64,000 bases of DNA from positions 626,234 through 690,233 of the forward strand of contig CAWDKQ010000007.1 in assembly GCA_963802915.1 (NCBI GenBank). Direction: 5' to 3'. Within the stretch, counting starts at the first letter, position 1, and each line of letters begins with the position of its first letter. A program made the translations under genes and the position numbers. Below are positions 1 to 8,174 of this stretch, one piece after another. This DNA is from JAICMB01 sp963802915 (lineage in GTDB: Bacteria > Acidobacteriota > Terriglobia > Bryobacterales > Bryobacteraceae). The notes under the pieces were generated by a model. That model saw only the letters and a program-made list of their open reading frames with translations. It ran no database searches and was not told the origin of the DNA.

Positions 1-1
1 C

Positions 2-91
2 CTGGTCTCGGAGATGTACGCCGACATCAGTTATCTGAATTTCTTTTCGGTCCTCAGCAACCCTGTTCTTTATGCGCGAAGCATTTCCTAA
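2..91 (+). CDS. C-terminal end of an unidentified protein (truncated by window edge)
   Basis: The second reading frame is open from the left edge to a TAA at 89-91 and gives 29 residues ending in NPVLYARSIS. It lies 46 bases ahead of the VWA gene on the same strand, so it may be the upstream member of the Tad-type cluster. The fragment is too short to name, and it could also be chance. Confidence 0.4.
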   Translation: MVSEMYADISYLNFFSVLSNPVLYARSIS

Positions 92-137
92 AGCAGACGG
101 ACGCCAGTGGAATTGTCGATGGAGGTGATGGGAACCT

Positions 138-1919
138 ATGGCAACTGAAAGAAGGAGCTCTCGCCAGCGAGGAATGGCGATCATCTTCTACGCGACGATG
201 CTGCCTTTCGTCATCGCATGCGTGGGCCTGGCTGTAGATGCGGGAACTGTCTATATGATCAAGGCCCGGCTCAGCTCAGCCGTGGACGCGGCCGCGCTCG
301 CCGCCGGACGCTCGGTAAATCTCGCCGATACGGTAGCGACCGCCACTACCGCCGCGACGACGACGGCCAATCAGTTTTTTACGGCCAACTTCCCGACCGG
401 ATACTTCAATTCCATCGGTACGCCAACCGTGACACCCACTTTCAGTCAGGCGACCGATGGCAATGGCAATCCCACCGGGGTGCTCAATATAAACGTGACG
501 GCCAGCGTTAAGGCGCCGACGTATTTCATGAACATTTTCAATGTTCACAGCATTACGGTCAGCGATAGCGGAACCGCCAGCCGGCGTGGCGTCGTTTTGA
601 TCCTGGTGCTGGATCAGTCCAGTTCCATGAACACCGCCGCGGATCCCGTCAGCGGTCTTACCGCTTGCCAGGCTATGGTCCAAGCGGCTGGAAACTTTGT
701 GAATCTGTTCAGTCCTTTTGACCAGATTGGCCTCGTCACGTTCGATATCACGGCGCACCTTATGGACGCCCCGACCACCAATCACGCGCAGGTTGCGAAC
801 GATATTTCCAACATCAACTGCCAAAGCAACACCAACACCATCAGCGCCCTGAACTTGGCTTACCAGCAGATCACAGCCACCGGCCTTCCGCTGGCGTTGA
901 ACAGCATTGTCCTGTTCACCGACGGATCTCCGAATGGCATTACAGCGAACTTCCCCGCCAGAACGGTTGTTGACAGCCGCTTTGGACCGTCGCTCAACTC
1001 GCCCGACGGGTCTCAGCCCAACGGCCCCGCGCCGCCGACGCAGCACGGGAGTTCCAACCCTCCCGCTCCCGGGATCACCAACAGTTGCAACAACAACGTC
1101 GGAACCCAGGATTTCAATGGGCAATGGAGTAACGCCATCTGCGTCAACATGCCTGTAGTCTGCACCAGTGCTGGGGCAACCTTTCAAGGAACTTTGGCCC
1201 AGTGGGGCGATCAGAATTCCTATGGCGCGGGCACGTACGGATTGGCGCCTCCAGTGGACGGTGCAAATGTGACCATCCCCGGCACCTGCAACTACACCGG
1301 CGCCTTGGCGGGAACCAATATCCGCCAATTTATCGCTTACATCCCGGACAGCGATATCTATGGCAATAGCTTGCATGGCGTGGTCGCGACGGGAACGGGA
1401 CCGACCGTGTCGGGCGGCATGGTGACCCGCGACAACTGGATTTTCCAAGTGAATAGTTTATGCAGTCCGGATCCAAACGTAAGTCCGAATTGCAAAAACA
1501 CGGGCGGTCTGTGGAGTGCTTTTCCAAATATTGGCATGGGTTCCAATAAATTCACGGCAGGGTCGTATTCGGGCTATTTCCGGCCGGATCAGCCGAATAC
1601 CGTGGTGGCCGCGTCCATGAACGGAACCATGGCGCAAGCTTATGCGATCCGGAGCGATACGACCTATCACCCGGTTGTCAATGTTATTTATCTGACTGGA
1701 AATGGAACCGACTCCGTGGACCGTGAATTCCTGCCTATTGTGGCGAATTATCCGACTATTCCCGCATTGCCATACGATCCGGTCAGCTACACGCCTTACA
1801 CGAATCCTGCATATCAAACGAGCCAGGAAACCGGCCAATATTTCGTAACGGCCGATAGAAATCAGCTCACCGCATTATTTGCAAAGCTTGCCAGTGAGGT
1901 GCTCCGCTTGAGTCAATGA
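138..1919 (+). CDS. TadG-like protein with von Willebrand A domain (copy 1)
   Basis: 593 residues. The N-terminus is a TadG/Tad-type leader: RQRG followed by a hydrophobic helix (about residues 14-36) and the alanine-rich pilin-like stretch AVDAAALAAG (48-57). A VWA domain starts near 152 with the MIDAS motif D159-x-S161-x-S163 and contains VLFTDGSPNG further on. A cysteine-containing insert follows, and the protein ends in SEVLRLSQ. The start is set by GGAGGTGA at 121-128. The family is anchored in the inner membrane with the VWA part outside, and serves Tad pilus or adhesin assembly. A divergent paralogue lies at 4033-5502 with the same order of parts and the same tail (SEILRLAK). The stop overlaps the next gene by 4 bases, so the two are probably translationally coupled. 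The role in this organism is inferred. Confidence 0.85.
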   Translation: MATERRSSRQRGMAIIFYATMLPFVIACVGLAVDAGTVYMIKARLSSAVDAAALAAGRSVNLADTVATATTAATTTANQFFTANFPTGYFNSIGTPTVTPTFSQATDGNGNPTGVLNINVTASVKAPTYFMNIFNVHSITVSDSGTASRRGVVLILVLDQSSSMNTAADPVSGLTACQAMVQAAGNFVNLFSPFDQIGLVTFDITAHLMDAPTTNHAQVANDISNINCQSNTNTISALNLAYQQITATGLPLALNSIVLFTDGSPNGITANFPARTVVDSRFGPSLNSPDGSQPNGPAPPTQHGSSNPPAPGITNSCNNNVGTQDFNGQWSNAICVNMPVVCTSAGATFQGTLAQWGDQNSYGAGTYGLAPPVDGANVTIPGTCNYTGALAGTNIRQFIAYIPDSDIYGNSLHGVVATGTGPTVSGGMVTRDNWIFQVNSLCSPDPNVSPNCKNTGGLWSAFPNIGMGSNKFTAGSYSGYFRPDQPNTVVAASMNGTMAQAYAIRSDTTYHPVVNVIYLTGNGTDSVDREFLPIVANYPTIPALPYDPVSYTPYTNPAYQTSQETGQYFVTADRNQLTALFAKLASEVLRLSQ

Positions 1920-2698
1920 TCGCCATACGTGTACTACTTCTTCTCGCCGCGGTACAAACGGCGCTCGCGGCGGAACCGTTGCGCTCCGGCTGCTCCAGCG
2001 ATGACCAGCAGACCAGCTCCATTGGCCCTGGCGAGCGTTTGCGCATCGACATGGCTCTGGCGGGCGACAGCCAAACTTGCTACAAGGTCACCATCTTCCG
2101 TCCGGGTGGGAACGTGACCGGTTATGTCCTGGGTGAATCGCTGCCGGCGGTGGCGGATTTTGTACGTCACCGCGAGAGGGCCTCTCAAGAAGCGGCAAAG
2201 GCCGAGGCGCGGGCGGTACCTGTGCCAGCGCCAAAATCCGACAAGGACGGCGAAGCTTTAAAATCCTCGGACCCGCTGGTCTCCACTCAGTTCGCGGACT
2301 TCACCGCGCATGACCTGCGCGGGAAGCAGGTGAGTCTATCAAGCCTGAAAGGTCGAGTCACCGTGGTCACGTTCTGGTCGCCGGCGAACCAGCGGTCGAT
2401 GAGCCAACTGGAATCCGTCATGCCGCTCTACAACCAGCTCCACTCCAGCGGCTTGGCCGCGGTCGGCGTTAGCATGGACCCGCGCCCATACCGCATTTCA
2501 CAAGCCTTGGACGACGTCACTTTACCTTTCGTACAAGTGACTGATCCGGGCGGTTTGGCCGCTCGCTATCAGGTGGATGCCCAGGCCGGGAAAACATTTG
2601 TTCTGGACGCCAATCATCGTGTCGTTGCCGCCGGCCCTATGGGACCTGACATCGTCTCAGCCGTTCATCAACTGCTTGGAGCTTCAGAAAACCACTAA
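1916..2698 (+). CDS. exported redoxin-fold protein lacking the CxxC (copy 1)
   Basis: 260 residues. A signal peptide (about 1-19) is followed by a small N-terminal domain containing C26 and AGDSQTCY (49-56), a GYVLGESLPAV segment (69-79), a charged linker, and a TlpA/AhpC-like thioredoxin fold from about 125. Where TlpA proteins have WCxxC this protein has W154-S-P-A-N158, so the redox cysteines are gone. Only C26 and C55 remain, and both are conserved in the paralogue at 5511-6251. The ATG overlaps the VWA stop (ATGA). A thiol-disulfide role is therefore unlikely. A binding or chaperone role for the neighbouring VWA or pilin proteins is a guess. Confidence 0.75.
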   Translation: MIAIRVLLLLAAVQTALAAEPLRSGCSSDDQQTSSIGPGERLRIDMALAGDSQTCYKVTIFRPGGNVTGYVLGESLPAVADFVRHRERASQEAAKAEARAVPVPAPKSDKDGEALKSSDPLVSTQFADFTAHDLRGKQVSLSSLKGRVTVVTFWSPANQRSMSQLESVMPLYNQLHSSGLAAVGVSMDPRPYRISQALDDVTLPFVQVTDPGGLAARYQVDAQAGKTFVLDANHRVVAAGPMGPDIVSAVHQLLGASENH

Positions 2699-2805
2699 TT
2701 AGAACTTACTAAGACCCCAACTAGACAGAAATCTTCCCTGGATAAGGTTTTCACTGCATCCAGCCTACGGATGGTTTGCACGATATTACAACGTAAGGCT
2801 AGAGC

Positions 2806-3324
2806 ATGAGTGTATTCATGAAATGCGCTGGTCACAGCGCCAGTACATCCCGACGCTTCCGAACACAACGTGGTTCAGCGATGCTCGAAGGTGCGTTGGT
2901 CATTCTTCCCTTGATGGCCATTGGCTTCGCACTTCTCGACTATCCTCTCGCAATATTTATTCAAAACACACTGCGCAATGCCGTGCGTGAAGGCGTCCGC
3001 TTTGCGATTACGCAGCAAACCGGCGGAAGCGGACAGGACGCGGCTATCGAGAACGCGGTGGAACAAAACTCGATGGGGTTCCTGAACGCCTCTTCTATAT
3101 CGGCAGGAACCGCAACCATTACGGTCCAGTACTACAATCCGACGACTCTTGCCGCGGTCTCGGGTACAGGCAGTAATGCACAGGGAAATATTTGTGTGGT
3201 GACGGGGACCATCCAGCACGGCTGGATGGTTCCTCTTTGGAAGAGCGCCGGTCTGATGACGTTCTCCGCCTCGTCCGCCGATGTTATGGAAGCACCTCCC
3301 AACGGGGTTCTTCCATCCAGGTGA
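2806..3324 (+). CDS. TadE-like pilus assembly/pilin-like protein
   Basis: 172 residues. A basic N-terminus leads to a class III prepilin-like site, G23|SAMLE, with glutamate at +5 (E28), then a hydrophobic helix (about 29-52) and the TadE signature in which the chain after the helix reads NTLRNAVREGVRFA. TadE/TadF proteins are minor pseudopilins of the Tad (Flp) secretion system and are processed by a TadV-type peptidase. The next gene starts 3 bases after the stop, so the two form a unit. An in-frame ATG at 2818 is an alternative start. No ATPase (TadA) or secretin is in the window. Confidence 0.8.
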   Translation: MSVFMKCAGHSASTSRRFRTQRGSAMLEGALVILPLMAIGFALLDYPLAIFIQNTLRNAVREGVRFAITQQTGGSGQDAAIENAVEQNSMGFLNASSISAGTATITVQYYNPTTLAAVSGTGSNAQGNICVVTGTIQHGWMVPLWKSAGLMTFSASSADVMEAPPNGVLPSR

Positions 3325-3327
3325 CAC

Positions 3328-3999
3328 ATGAAACATAGCATTCACTCGCCCGAAAGCGGCAGCACAATCGTGGAGTTTGCGATCATGGCGCCCTGCCTGG
3401 TCATGCTCTTTTTCGGGAGCACCGGCTTGGGGATCATGATGGGCCGATATAGTCAGGCGGTTCAGGTGGCGCGTGACGTCGCGCACATGTATTCGGACGG
3501 TGTGGACTTCACTCAAGCGGCTAATCAAAGTATTGTGACCCAGCAGTTGGCTTCCGGAGTCGGGATGACGAATACCGGCGGCAACGGGGTCGTCATATTG
3601 TCGCAAGTCGTCTCGGTATACCAGGCCGATTGCACGGCGGCGGGTGTGAGTCCGTGCACGAATGCCGGGCTGCCTGTTTTTACGCAGAGAATCGTATTCG
3701 GAAACTCAACTCTTCGAACCAGCAGCTATGGTACGCCTGCGGCAGCGATCGTAGACTCGTCCGGTAATATCGCGTCCACAGTCTACCTATCGAACAGTAA
3801 CTCCAGCGTCCGCACGACGGGATTTGAGGCTGCTCTCGACAGCGCGGTCCTGAGAGCGACCGGTTCGTCGCCTACGCCCCCCGCGCAGGCCGATGGAGAT
3901 ACAGCCTACGTTGTGGAAGTGATGTTTCAGTACCCGGATATCGGATTTCTCGGATGGTCTACGGCCGGCGGCGCTTACGCGTCCTTCATCTTTCACTGA
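3328..3999 (+). CDS. TadE/TadF-like pseudopilin
   Basis: 223 residues. The N-terminus has a textbook class III prepilin motif, G11|STIVEF (E16, F17), followed by a hydrophobic segment rich in Met and Phe to about residue 37 and then a secreted-type, Ser/Thr/Ala-rich body. This is the second TadE-like protein of the cluster. It sits 3 bases after the first and 33 bases before the second VWA gene, an arrangement suggesting one transcript. The rest of the Tad machinery must be encoded elsewhere, possibly upstream of the window. Confidence 0.75.
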   Translation: MKHSIHSPESGSTIVEFAIMAPCLVMLFFGSTGLGIMMGRYSQAVQVARDVAHMYSDGVDFTQAANQSIVTQQLASGVGMTNTGGNGVVILSQVVSVYQADCTAAGVSPCTNAGLPVFTQRIVFGNSTLRTSSYGTPAAAIVDSSGNIASTVYLSNSNSSVRTTGFEAALDSAVLRATGSSPTPPAQADGDTAYVVEVMFQYPDIGFLGWSTAGGAYASFIFH

Positions 4000-4032
4000 T
4001 TTGCAATTGCATTCGCTTGGGGAGGGTTACTC

Positions 4033-5502
4033 ATGAAATCTGCTAGGAAACGGAACCAACGCGGGATCGCGGTTGCCGTGAGTTGTATCATCCTGGTTCT
4101 CGCGATTCCCATGATGGGATTAGCGATCGACGGGACGGTGCTCTATGTGGCTAAGTCGCAGTTACAGGGCGCCGTCGACGGAGCTGCTTTGGCGGCGGCT
4201 AAAGCTCTGGCGCGCGGCACCAGCGATCCTGCCCAGGTCAGCAGCGCTCAAGCCGCAGCCGCGACTTACGTAATGCTGAATTACCCATCCAACTTCTTCT
4301 TCGCGACGAGCGTCAATTGCAATCAGACCACCAACGTTACGGTCGATGAGACCGTGGCGCACCAACGCACAATTACCGTGACGGCCAATGTTGTGGTTCC
4401 GACGCTATTCATGAAATGGTTTAGCTTGGGCTCGACTACCATCTATGCGAGTGCGCAGACGGTACGGCGCGACGTAAATATCGCGTTTGTCGTAGACCGC
4501 TCAGGCTCTCTTGCAACCACCAATTCCTGCCAACCGCTGATCCAATCGGCGATTAACTTCGTGAATGAGTTCGCGAATGGGCGAGATGAAATCGCCTTGG
4601 TGACATTCGCTAGCAGCACTCACGTGGATTTTGCAATCAATACTAATTTTCAGACAGCGACTCCGAGTGTGACAACGCTCATCGGTAACATAACTTGCGC
4701 CGGTTCCACCAGCAGCGCTCAGGCTCTTTGGCAGGGATACGATCAGCTTGTGGGTCTCAATCAGTCCGCGGCCTTGAACGTCATTCTGTTTTTCACCGAT
4801 GGCAAGCCGACCGGCGTCAATGTAAACATGCCGCTGGCCGCGGGTAGTTCTTGTACCAGCGCACATGCGGGTCCACCCAAGTGGCTAAACGGCGTTTACA
4901 ACACCTATACGAACCAAAATGAATATTTTGGTGTACTCGCTCCAACGAACAACGGCACCATCACCAACGGAGATATTAACCCGACGCCAGACTCAAGCAC
5001 TGGGGCGGGGTGTGCTTACATGTCCAACTGGTCGAATAATGTCACGGTGACCAGCGATTTTCAGGGTGTGCCGCAGACCGACATTTTTGGTGACAATCTG
5101 AATAATGGCTATCAGTCCGTTACGCTCTCCGGAAATTATATTAGTTTAGCGGATGCGAATAGCGCCGCGGCAATGACAATTAATGCCCTGGACGACGCCG
5201 CCACGAAAATTCGGGCTGGCGGGACAGTGTGTGCTAGTTCGCCCGCGAATGCGCTCTCGGAATGCCAGGCGATTCTGACTCATGCCGGCAGCTTGAGCGA
5301 CGTGATCATATACAGCGTCGGATTGGGCAATGCGCCGTACCCGATCAGCACGGTCCTGCTCCAACGAGTGAGCAATGACCCGGCCAGCCCGATTTACAAC
5401 TCCAGCGAGCCTGCGGGCGCGTTCTATCTGGCGCCGACATCCGCTGATATTTCCGCTGCGTTCGCCCTGGTAGCTTCCGAGATTCTGCGCCTGGCGAAGT
5501 AA
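4033..5502 (+). CDS. TadG-like protein with von Willebrand A domain (copy 2)
   Basis: 489 residues. It begins NQRG, followed by a membrane helix (12-33) and AVDGAALAAAKAL (47-59), then a VWA domain opening at about 146 with MIDAS D155-x-S157-x-S159 and ILFFTDGKPTG later. The tail SEILRLAK mirrors SEVLRLSQ of the copy at 138-1919, and both carry a D-I-[YF]-G-[ND]-[SN]-L element in the middle. The ribosome site GGGGAGGG (4020-4027) precedes the ATG. It is about 100 residues shorter than copy 1, mostly in the insert after the second MIDAS strand. Probably an exposed, membrane-anchored Tad component or adhesin. Confidence 0.85.
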   Translation: MKSARKRNQRGIAVAVSCIILVLAIPMMGLAIDGTVLYVAKSQLQGAVDGAALAAAKALARGTSDPAQVSSAQAAAATYVMLNYPSNFFFATSVNCNQTTNVTVDETVAHQRTITVTANVVVPTLFMKWFSLGSTTIYASAQTVRRDVNIAFVVDRSGSLATTNSCQPLIQSAINFVNEFANGRDEIALVTFASSTHVDFAINTNFQTATPSVTTLIGNITCAGSTSSAQALWQGYDQLVGLNQSAALNVILFFTDGKPTGVNVNMPLAAGSSCTSAHAGPPKWLNGVYNTYTNQNEYFGVLAPTNNGTITNGDINPTPDSSTGAGCAYMSNWSNNVTVTSDFQGVPQTDIFGDNLNNGYQSVTLSGNYISLADANSAAAMTINALDDAATKIRAGGTVCASSPANALSECQAILTHAGSLSDVIIYSVGLGNAPYPISTVLLQRVSNDPASPIYNSSEPAGAFYLAPTSADISAAFALVASEILRLAK

Positions 5503-5522
5503 GGAGCAGGTTACTGCTCCTT
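5501..5522. terminator. hairpin shared by two convergent genes
   Basis: A perfect 8-bp stem, AAGGAGCA/TGCTCCTT, with a 6-base loop. It contains part of the stop codon of the plus-strand VWA gene and the whole stop of the minus-strand redoxin gene. There is no strong U tract on either strand, so termination is likely but not certain. Confidence 0.5.
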
Positions 5523-6251
5523 CATCAACTTCTGCACGGTTGATTCGAGATTCGAACCATGCAACCCCGAGGCGAGAATCTCGTGCCGTTGGTTCAGAAT
5601 GTATGTGTAGGGAAGACTCTCGAATGAGATGCCTTCGCGATCTGCCAGTCCGTTCTCGTCGGCAATGTTGGGAAACTTGGCATTTGCATCTTCGAGCGTG
5701 TCTTTAATCTCCGCGGCCTGGCGATCGAGACTGATTCCCACGGCCTGCACGCCCTGACCGGCAAAATTGCCGGCTATTCTGGAAACGACCAGAACCTCGC
5801 GTTCGGATTCGGGCTTGCTGGGCGACCAGAAGCAGACCAGAATCAGCTTTCCGTTCAGCGTGCTCGAAGTGAACGTCCGGTTTTTGACGAGATCGAGGCC
5901 CGAAAACTCCGGGAATCTACGAAGGCGTGGGGCGGGTTCGGCAGCTGCTACTGTTGCTGCCACCGGCGCGGGCTTGGGTCTAAGCGCTTCTATCCGCTCG
6001 CGCTCGAACTCCACGATCGCAGGCAAGGCCTTGCCGAGAACATATCCGCTAACGTCTTGTCCATCAACGCGGGCGTTCACCGCGTAACAGGTTTGCGATT
6101 CGCCCGCTAGAGACGAGCGCACTCGAACGGGATCGGTGACGCGCAAAGTCGCCACGACGCGACCTGTTCCGGAACAATCGTCAAATAAGGGGATCTGGGC
6201 TGGCAAGGAGGGGCCTTGCAGAAAGGCCGCGAAGAGAAAATATGGATACAC
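5511..6251 (-). CDS. exported redoxin-fold protein lacking the CxxC (copy 2)
   Basis: 246 residues from a GTG at 6251 (the frame stays open to 6320). The GTG has AGGA six bases upstream and starts a signal peptide (YFLFAAFLQG). With this start C26, AGESQTCY (49-56) and GYVLGKALPAI (69-79) fall at exactly the same residue numbers as in the copy at 1916-2698, which supports it. The C-terminal thioredoxin fold reads FW142-S-P-S-K146 at the place of WCxxC, so again no catalytic cysteines. It is convergent with the second VWA gene and divergent from rimO. Together with copy 1 it suggests duplication of a VWA/redoxin pair with later inversion of one member. Confidence 0.75.
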   Translation of the reverse strand: MYPYFLFAAFLQGPSLPAQIPLFDDCSGTGRVVATLRVTDPVRVRSSLAGESQTCYAVNARVDGQDVSGYVLGKALPAIVEFERERIEALRPKPAPVAATVAAAEPAPRLRRFPEFSGLDLVKNRTFTSSTLNGKLILVCFWSPSKPESEREVLVVSRIAGNFAGQGVQAVGISLDRQAAEIKDTLEDANAKFPNIADENGLADREGISFESLPYTYILNQRHEILASGLHGSNLESTVQKLMKEQ

Positions 6252-6373
6252 CGATGATCCTAAGGTACTTTGGCTTCGGATGCGATCAGGGAAATGCCTT
6301 ATAGGAGGGCCAAAAAGCACGCCGGGAATGTTATCCTAATGTTTAGCCCCTCCCGGCGTTTGGTAAACAAGTC

Positions 6374-7777
6374 TTGAAAATCGGTTTTGTAAGTCTCGGC
6401 TGCCCGAAAAACCTTGTCGATAGCGAAGTGATGATGGGTCAACTCGTCGCCCGCGGGCATGAGCTGACGCACCAGCCTCAGGACGCCGACGTCATCGTTG
6501 TCAATACCTGCAGCTTCATCGATCCCGCCAAGCAGGAGTCGGTCGACACCATCCTCGAGATGGCGGAGTTTAAGAAGACCGGGAAAGCTCAGAAGCTTAT
6601 TGTTGCCGGCTGTCTCGTCGAGCGCTATCGCGGCGATATCCGGAAGGACATGCCCGAAGTCGACGCCATTGTCGGCACGAACGAGCTCGAAAAGATCGTG
6701 TCCGTTTGCGAAGGCGTCGAAGTCGTTTCCAACTCGTTCGAGCCCTATCTTTATCACGATCTGACGCCGCGCGTGCTCGCCACGCCGCGCCACTTCGCCT
6801 ACATCAAGATCAACGAGGGATGCGATCATCCTTGTTCGTTTTGCGTCATCCCGCAATATCGCGGCAAGTTCCGCAGCCGCCGCTTCGAATCGGTGATTGT
6901 GGAAGCCACCCGCCTGTTTGCGCAGGGAGTTCGCGAGATCAACCTGATCGGGCAGGATACGACAGCATACGGCGACGATCTCGGGATAAAAGACGGCCTG
7001 GCGATGCTGATGGCCCGGCTCGCCAAGATTGAAACGGCGCACGAAAAATGGATTCGCTTTCTGTATTGCTATCCGAACCGTATTACCCAGAAATTGGTGG
7101 ATACGATTGCGGAACACAAAGCGCTCGTAAAATATATCGACATGCCGCTCCAGCATGCCAGCGGTCCCGTGTTGAAGCGGATGAAGCGCGGATCGAATGG
7201 CGATTTCTTCCTGAAGCTGCTGGAACGGATTCGCGCGACCATTCCGGGCGTGGCGATTCGGACCAGCATGATCGTCGGCTTTCCCGGTGAAACAGAGGCG
7301 GATTTCGAGACGCTCTGCGAATTCGTGAAGGCCGCCAAATTTGAGCGTCTGGGCGTGTTCTCCTATTCCGATGAAGACACCAGCGCCAGCTATCTGCTCG
7401 ACGGCAAAGTGGACGCACGGACCATCTATAACCGCAAGCGCCGGCTCATGTCGATTCAGAGAAGAATTTCAGCGGCGCGAAACCAAGAATTGATTGGACG
7501 CGAAGTGGATGTCCTCGTCGAAGGACCGTCGGAAGAAATCGACCTGCTCTGGCAGGGGCGCATGTCGACGCAGGCGCCGGAAATCGATGGCATTTGTTAT
7601 ATCAACGACCTTGGGGAAGGTGAAGCATCGCCGGGACAGATTCGCCGCATGCGAATCACGGAGGCGCACGATTACGACCTCGTCGGTGAGCTGATCGACG
7701 AAGCGCCCGCGGAGAAACCCGTGCCGAACCTTTTCCCCATATTGGCCACAGCACGCCATGAAATGTCCCATTTGTAA
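6374..7777 (+). CDS. rimO: ribosomal protein uS12 methylthiotransferase RimO
   Basis: 467 residues starting at a TTG (KIGFVSLGCPKNLVDSE is the family N-terminus). RimO is a radical SAM enzyme that adds a methylthio group to the conserved Asp of ribosomal protein S12. Seen in order: the UPF0004 domain with cysteines at GCPKN, NTCSF and AGCLVE, the radical SAM cluster CDHPCSFC, and a C-terminal TRAM domain (EVDVLVEG). The last ~15 residues are a lineage-specific tail that overlaps yacG by 20 bases. No good Shine-Dalgarno sequence is visible ahead of the TTG. Confidence 0.95.
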   Translation: MKIGFVSLGCPKNLVDSEVMMGQLVARGHELTHQPQDADVIVVNTCSFIDPAKQESVDTILEMAEFKKTGKAQKLIVAGCLVERYRGDIRKDMPEVDAIVGTNELEKIVSVCEGVEVVSNSFEPYLYHDLTPRVLATPRHFAYIKINEGCDHPCSFCVIPQYRGKFRSRRFESVIVEATRLFAQGVREINLIGQDTTAYGDDLGIKDGLAMLMARLAKIETAHEKWIRFLYCYPNRITQKLVDTIAEHKALVKYIDMPLQHASGPVLKRMKRGSNGDFFLKLLERIRATIPGVAIRTSMIVGFPGETEADFETLCEFVKAAKFERLGVFSYSDEDTSASYLLDGKVDARTIYNRKRRLMSIQRRISAARNQELIGREVDVLVEGPSEEIDLLWQGRMSTQAPEIDGICYINDLGEGEASPGQIRRMRITEAHDYDLVGELIDEAPAEKPVPNLFPILATARHEMSHL

Positions 7778-7913
7778 AAAAGACGTTGCGCCGGACAACG
7801 AATTCATGCCCTTTTGTAGTGAACGCTGCAAGCTGATCGACCTGGGCAATTGGGCAATGGAGAAGTATGTGATCTCGACGCCGGTGCAGCTCCCCGAAGA
7901 TGAAGAAGAATAG
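7758..7913 (+). CDS. yacG: zinc-binding DNA gyrase inhibitor YacG
   Basis: 51 residues, beginning MKCPICKKDV and ending in an acidic EDEEE tail. The four zinc ligands show the YacG spacing, C3-x2-C6-x13-C20-x3-C24, and the CSERCKLIDLGNWA segment is the family hallmark. YacG binds GyrB and inhibits gyrase. The ATG lies inside the end of rimO in another frame, so the two are probably co-translated. Confidence 0.9.
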   Translation: MKCPICKKDVAPDNEFMPFCSERCKLIDLGNWAMEKYVISTPVQLPEDEEE

Positions 7914-7922
7914 CGCGATCTG

Positions 7923-7951
7923 TTACGGAACCCCGCGCGTCAGCAAGTGGA
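7923..7951 (+). repeat. short copy of the dispersed intergenic repeat
   Basis: The 29 bases starting TTACGGAACCCCGCGCGTCA nearly match the core of the longer element at 8047-8105 (two or three differences). They sit in the 261-base gap between yacG and pgpA, which otherwise holds only repeat-like material. Confidence 0.6.
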
Positions 7952-7997
7952 GATTGCCAATGGAAGCGACGACCTGCGTTCCGAGCCGTGACCGGGA

Positions 7998-8131
7998 GGG
8001 TCTGTGAAAAAATCGGCTATTTGCCCCTCCCTTACAGTCGGGGTTCCGCAACGCTGCCGCGGATTTTCACGATCTTACGGAACCGCGCGCGTGAGCAAGC
8101 GGAGATCGTCGACGATTATTTCACAGACCCG
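7998..8131. repeat. inverted repeat enclosing an intergenic repeat
   Basis: Arms 7998-8013 (GGGTCTGTGAAAAAAT) and 8116-8131 (ATTATTTCACAGACCC) are complementary at 15 of 16 positions and enclose ~100 bases that include the 59-bp element. The arrangement could fold into a long RNA stem, or could be the ends of a small non-autonomous mobile element. There is no open frame or transposase. Confidence 0.55.
8047..8105 (+). repeat. 59-bp dispersed intergenic repeat, copy A
   Basis: Matches the reverse complement of 38527-38585 at about 54 of 59 positions, including GATTTTCACGA and CTTACGGAACCGCGCGCGT. Both copies lie between genes, 30 kb apart, in opposite orientation. Confidence 0.8.
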
Positions 8132-8174
8132 GGAGGGAGCGGTTCCCCGGTCCTCCAGGCGACCCTACTAGCGC

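Noticed and set aside
276..1448. A long open frame on the minus strand opposite the first VWA gene
   Set aside because: It mirrors the codon pattern of the plus-strand gene and has no domain or ribosome site; the plus-strand gene has clear motifs.
5540..5570. T-loop-like GATTCGAACC suggesting a tRNA end
   Set aside because: It lies inside the redoxin gene, and no acceptor stem, D-loop or anticodon arm can be drawn around it.
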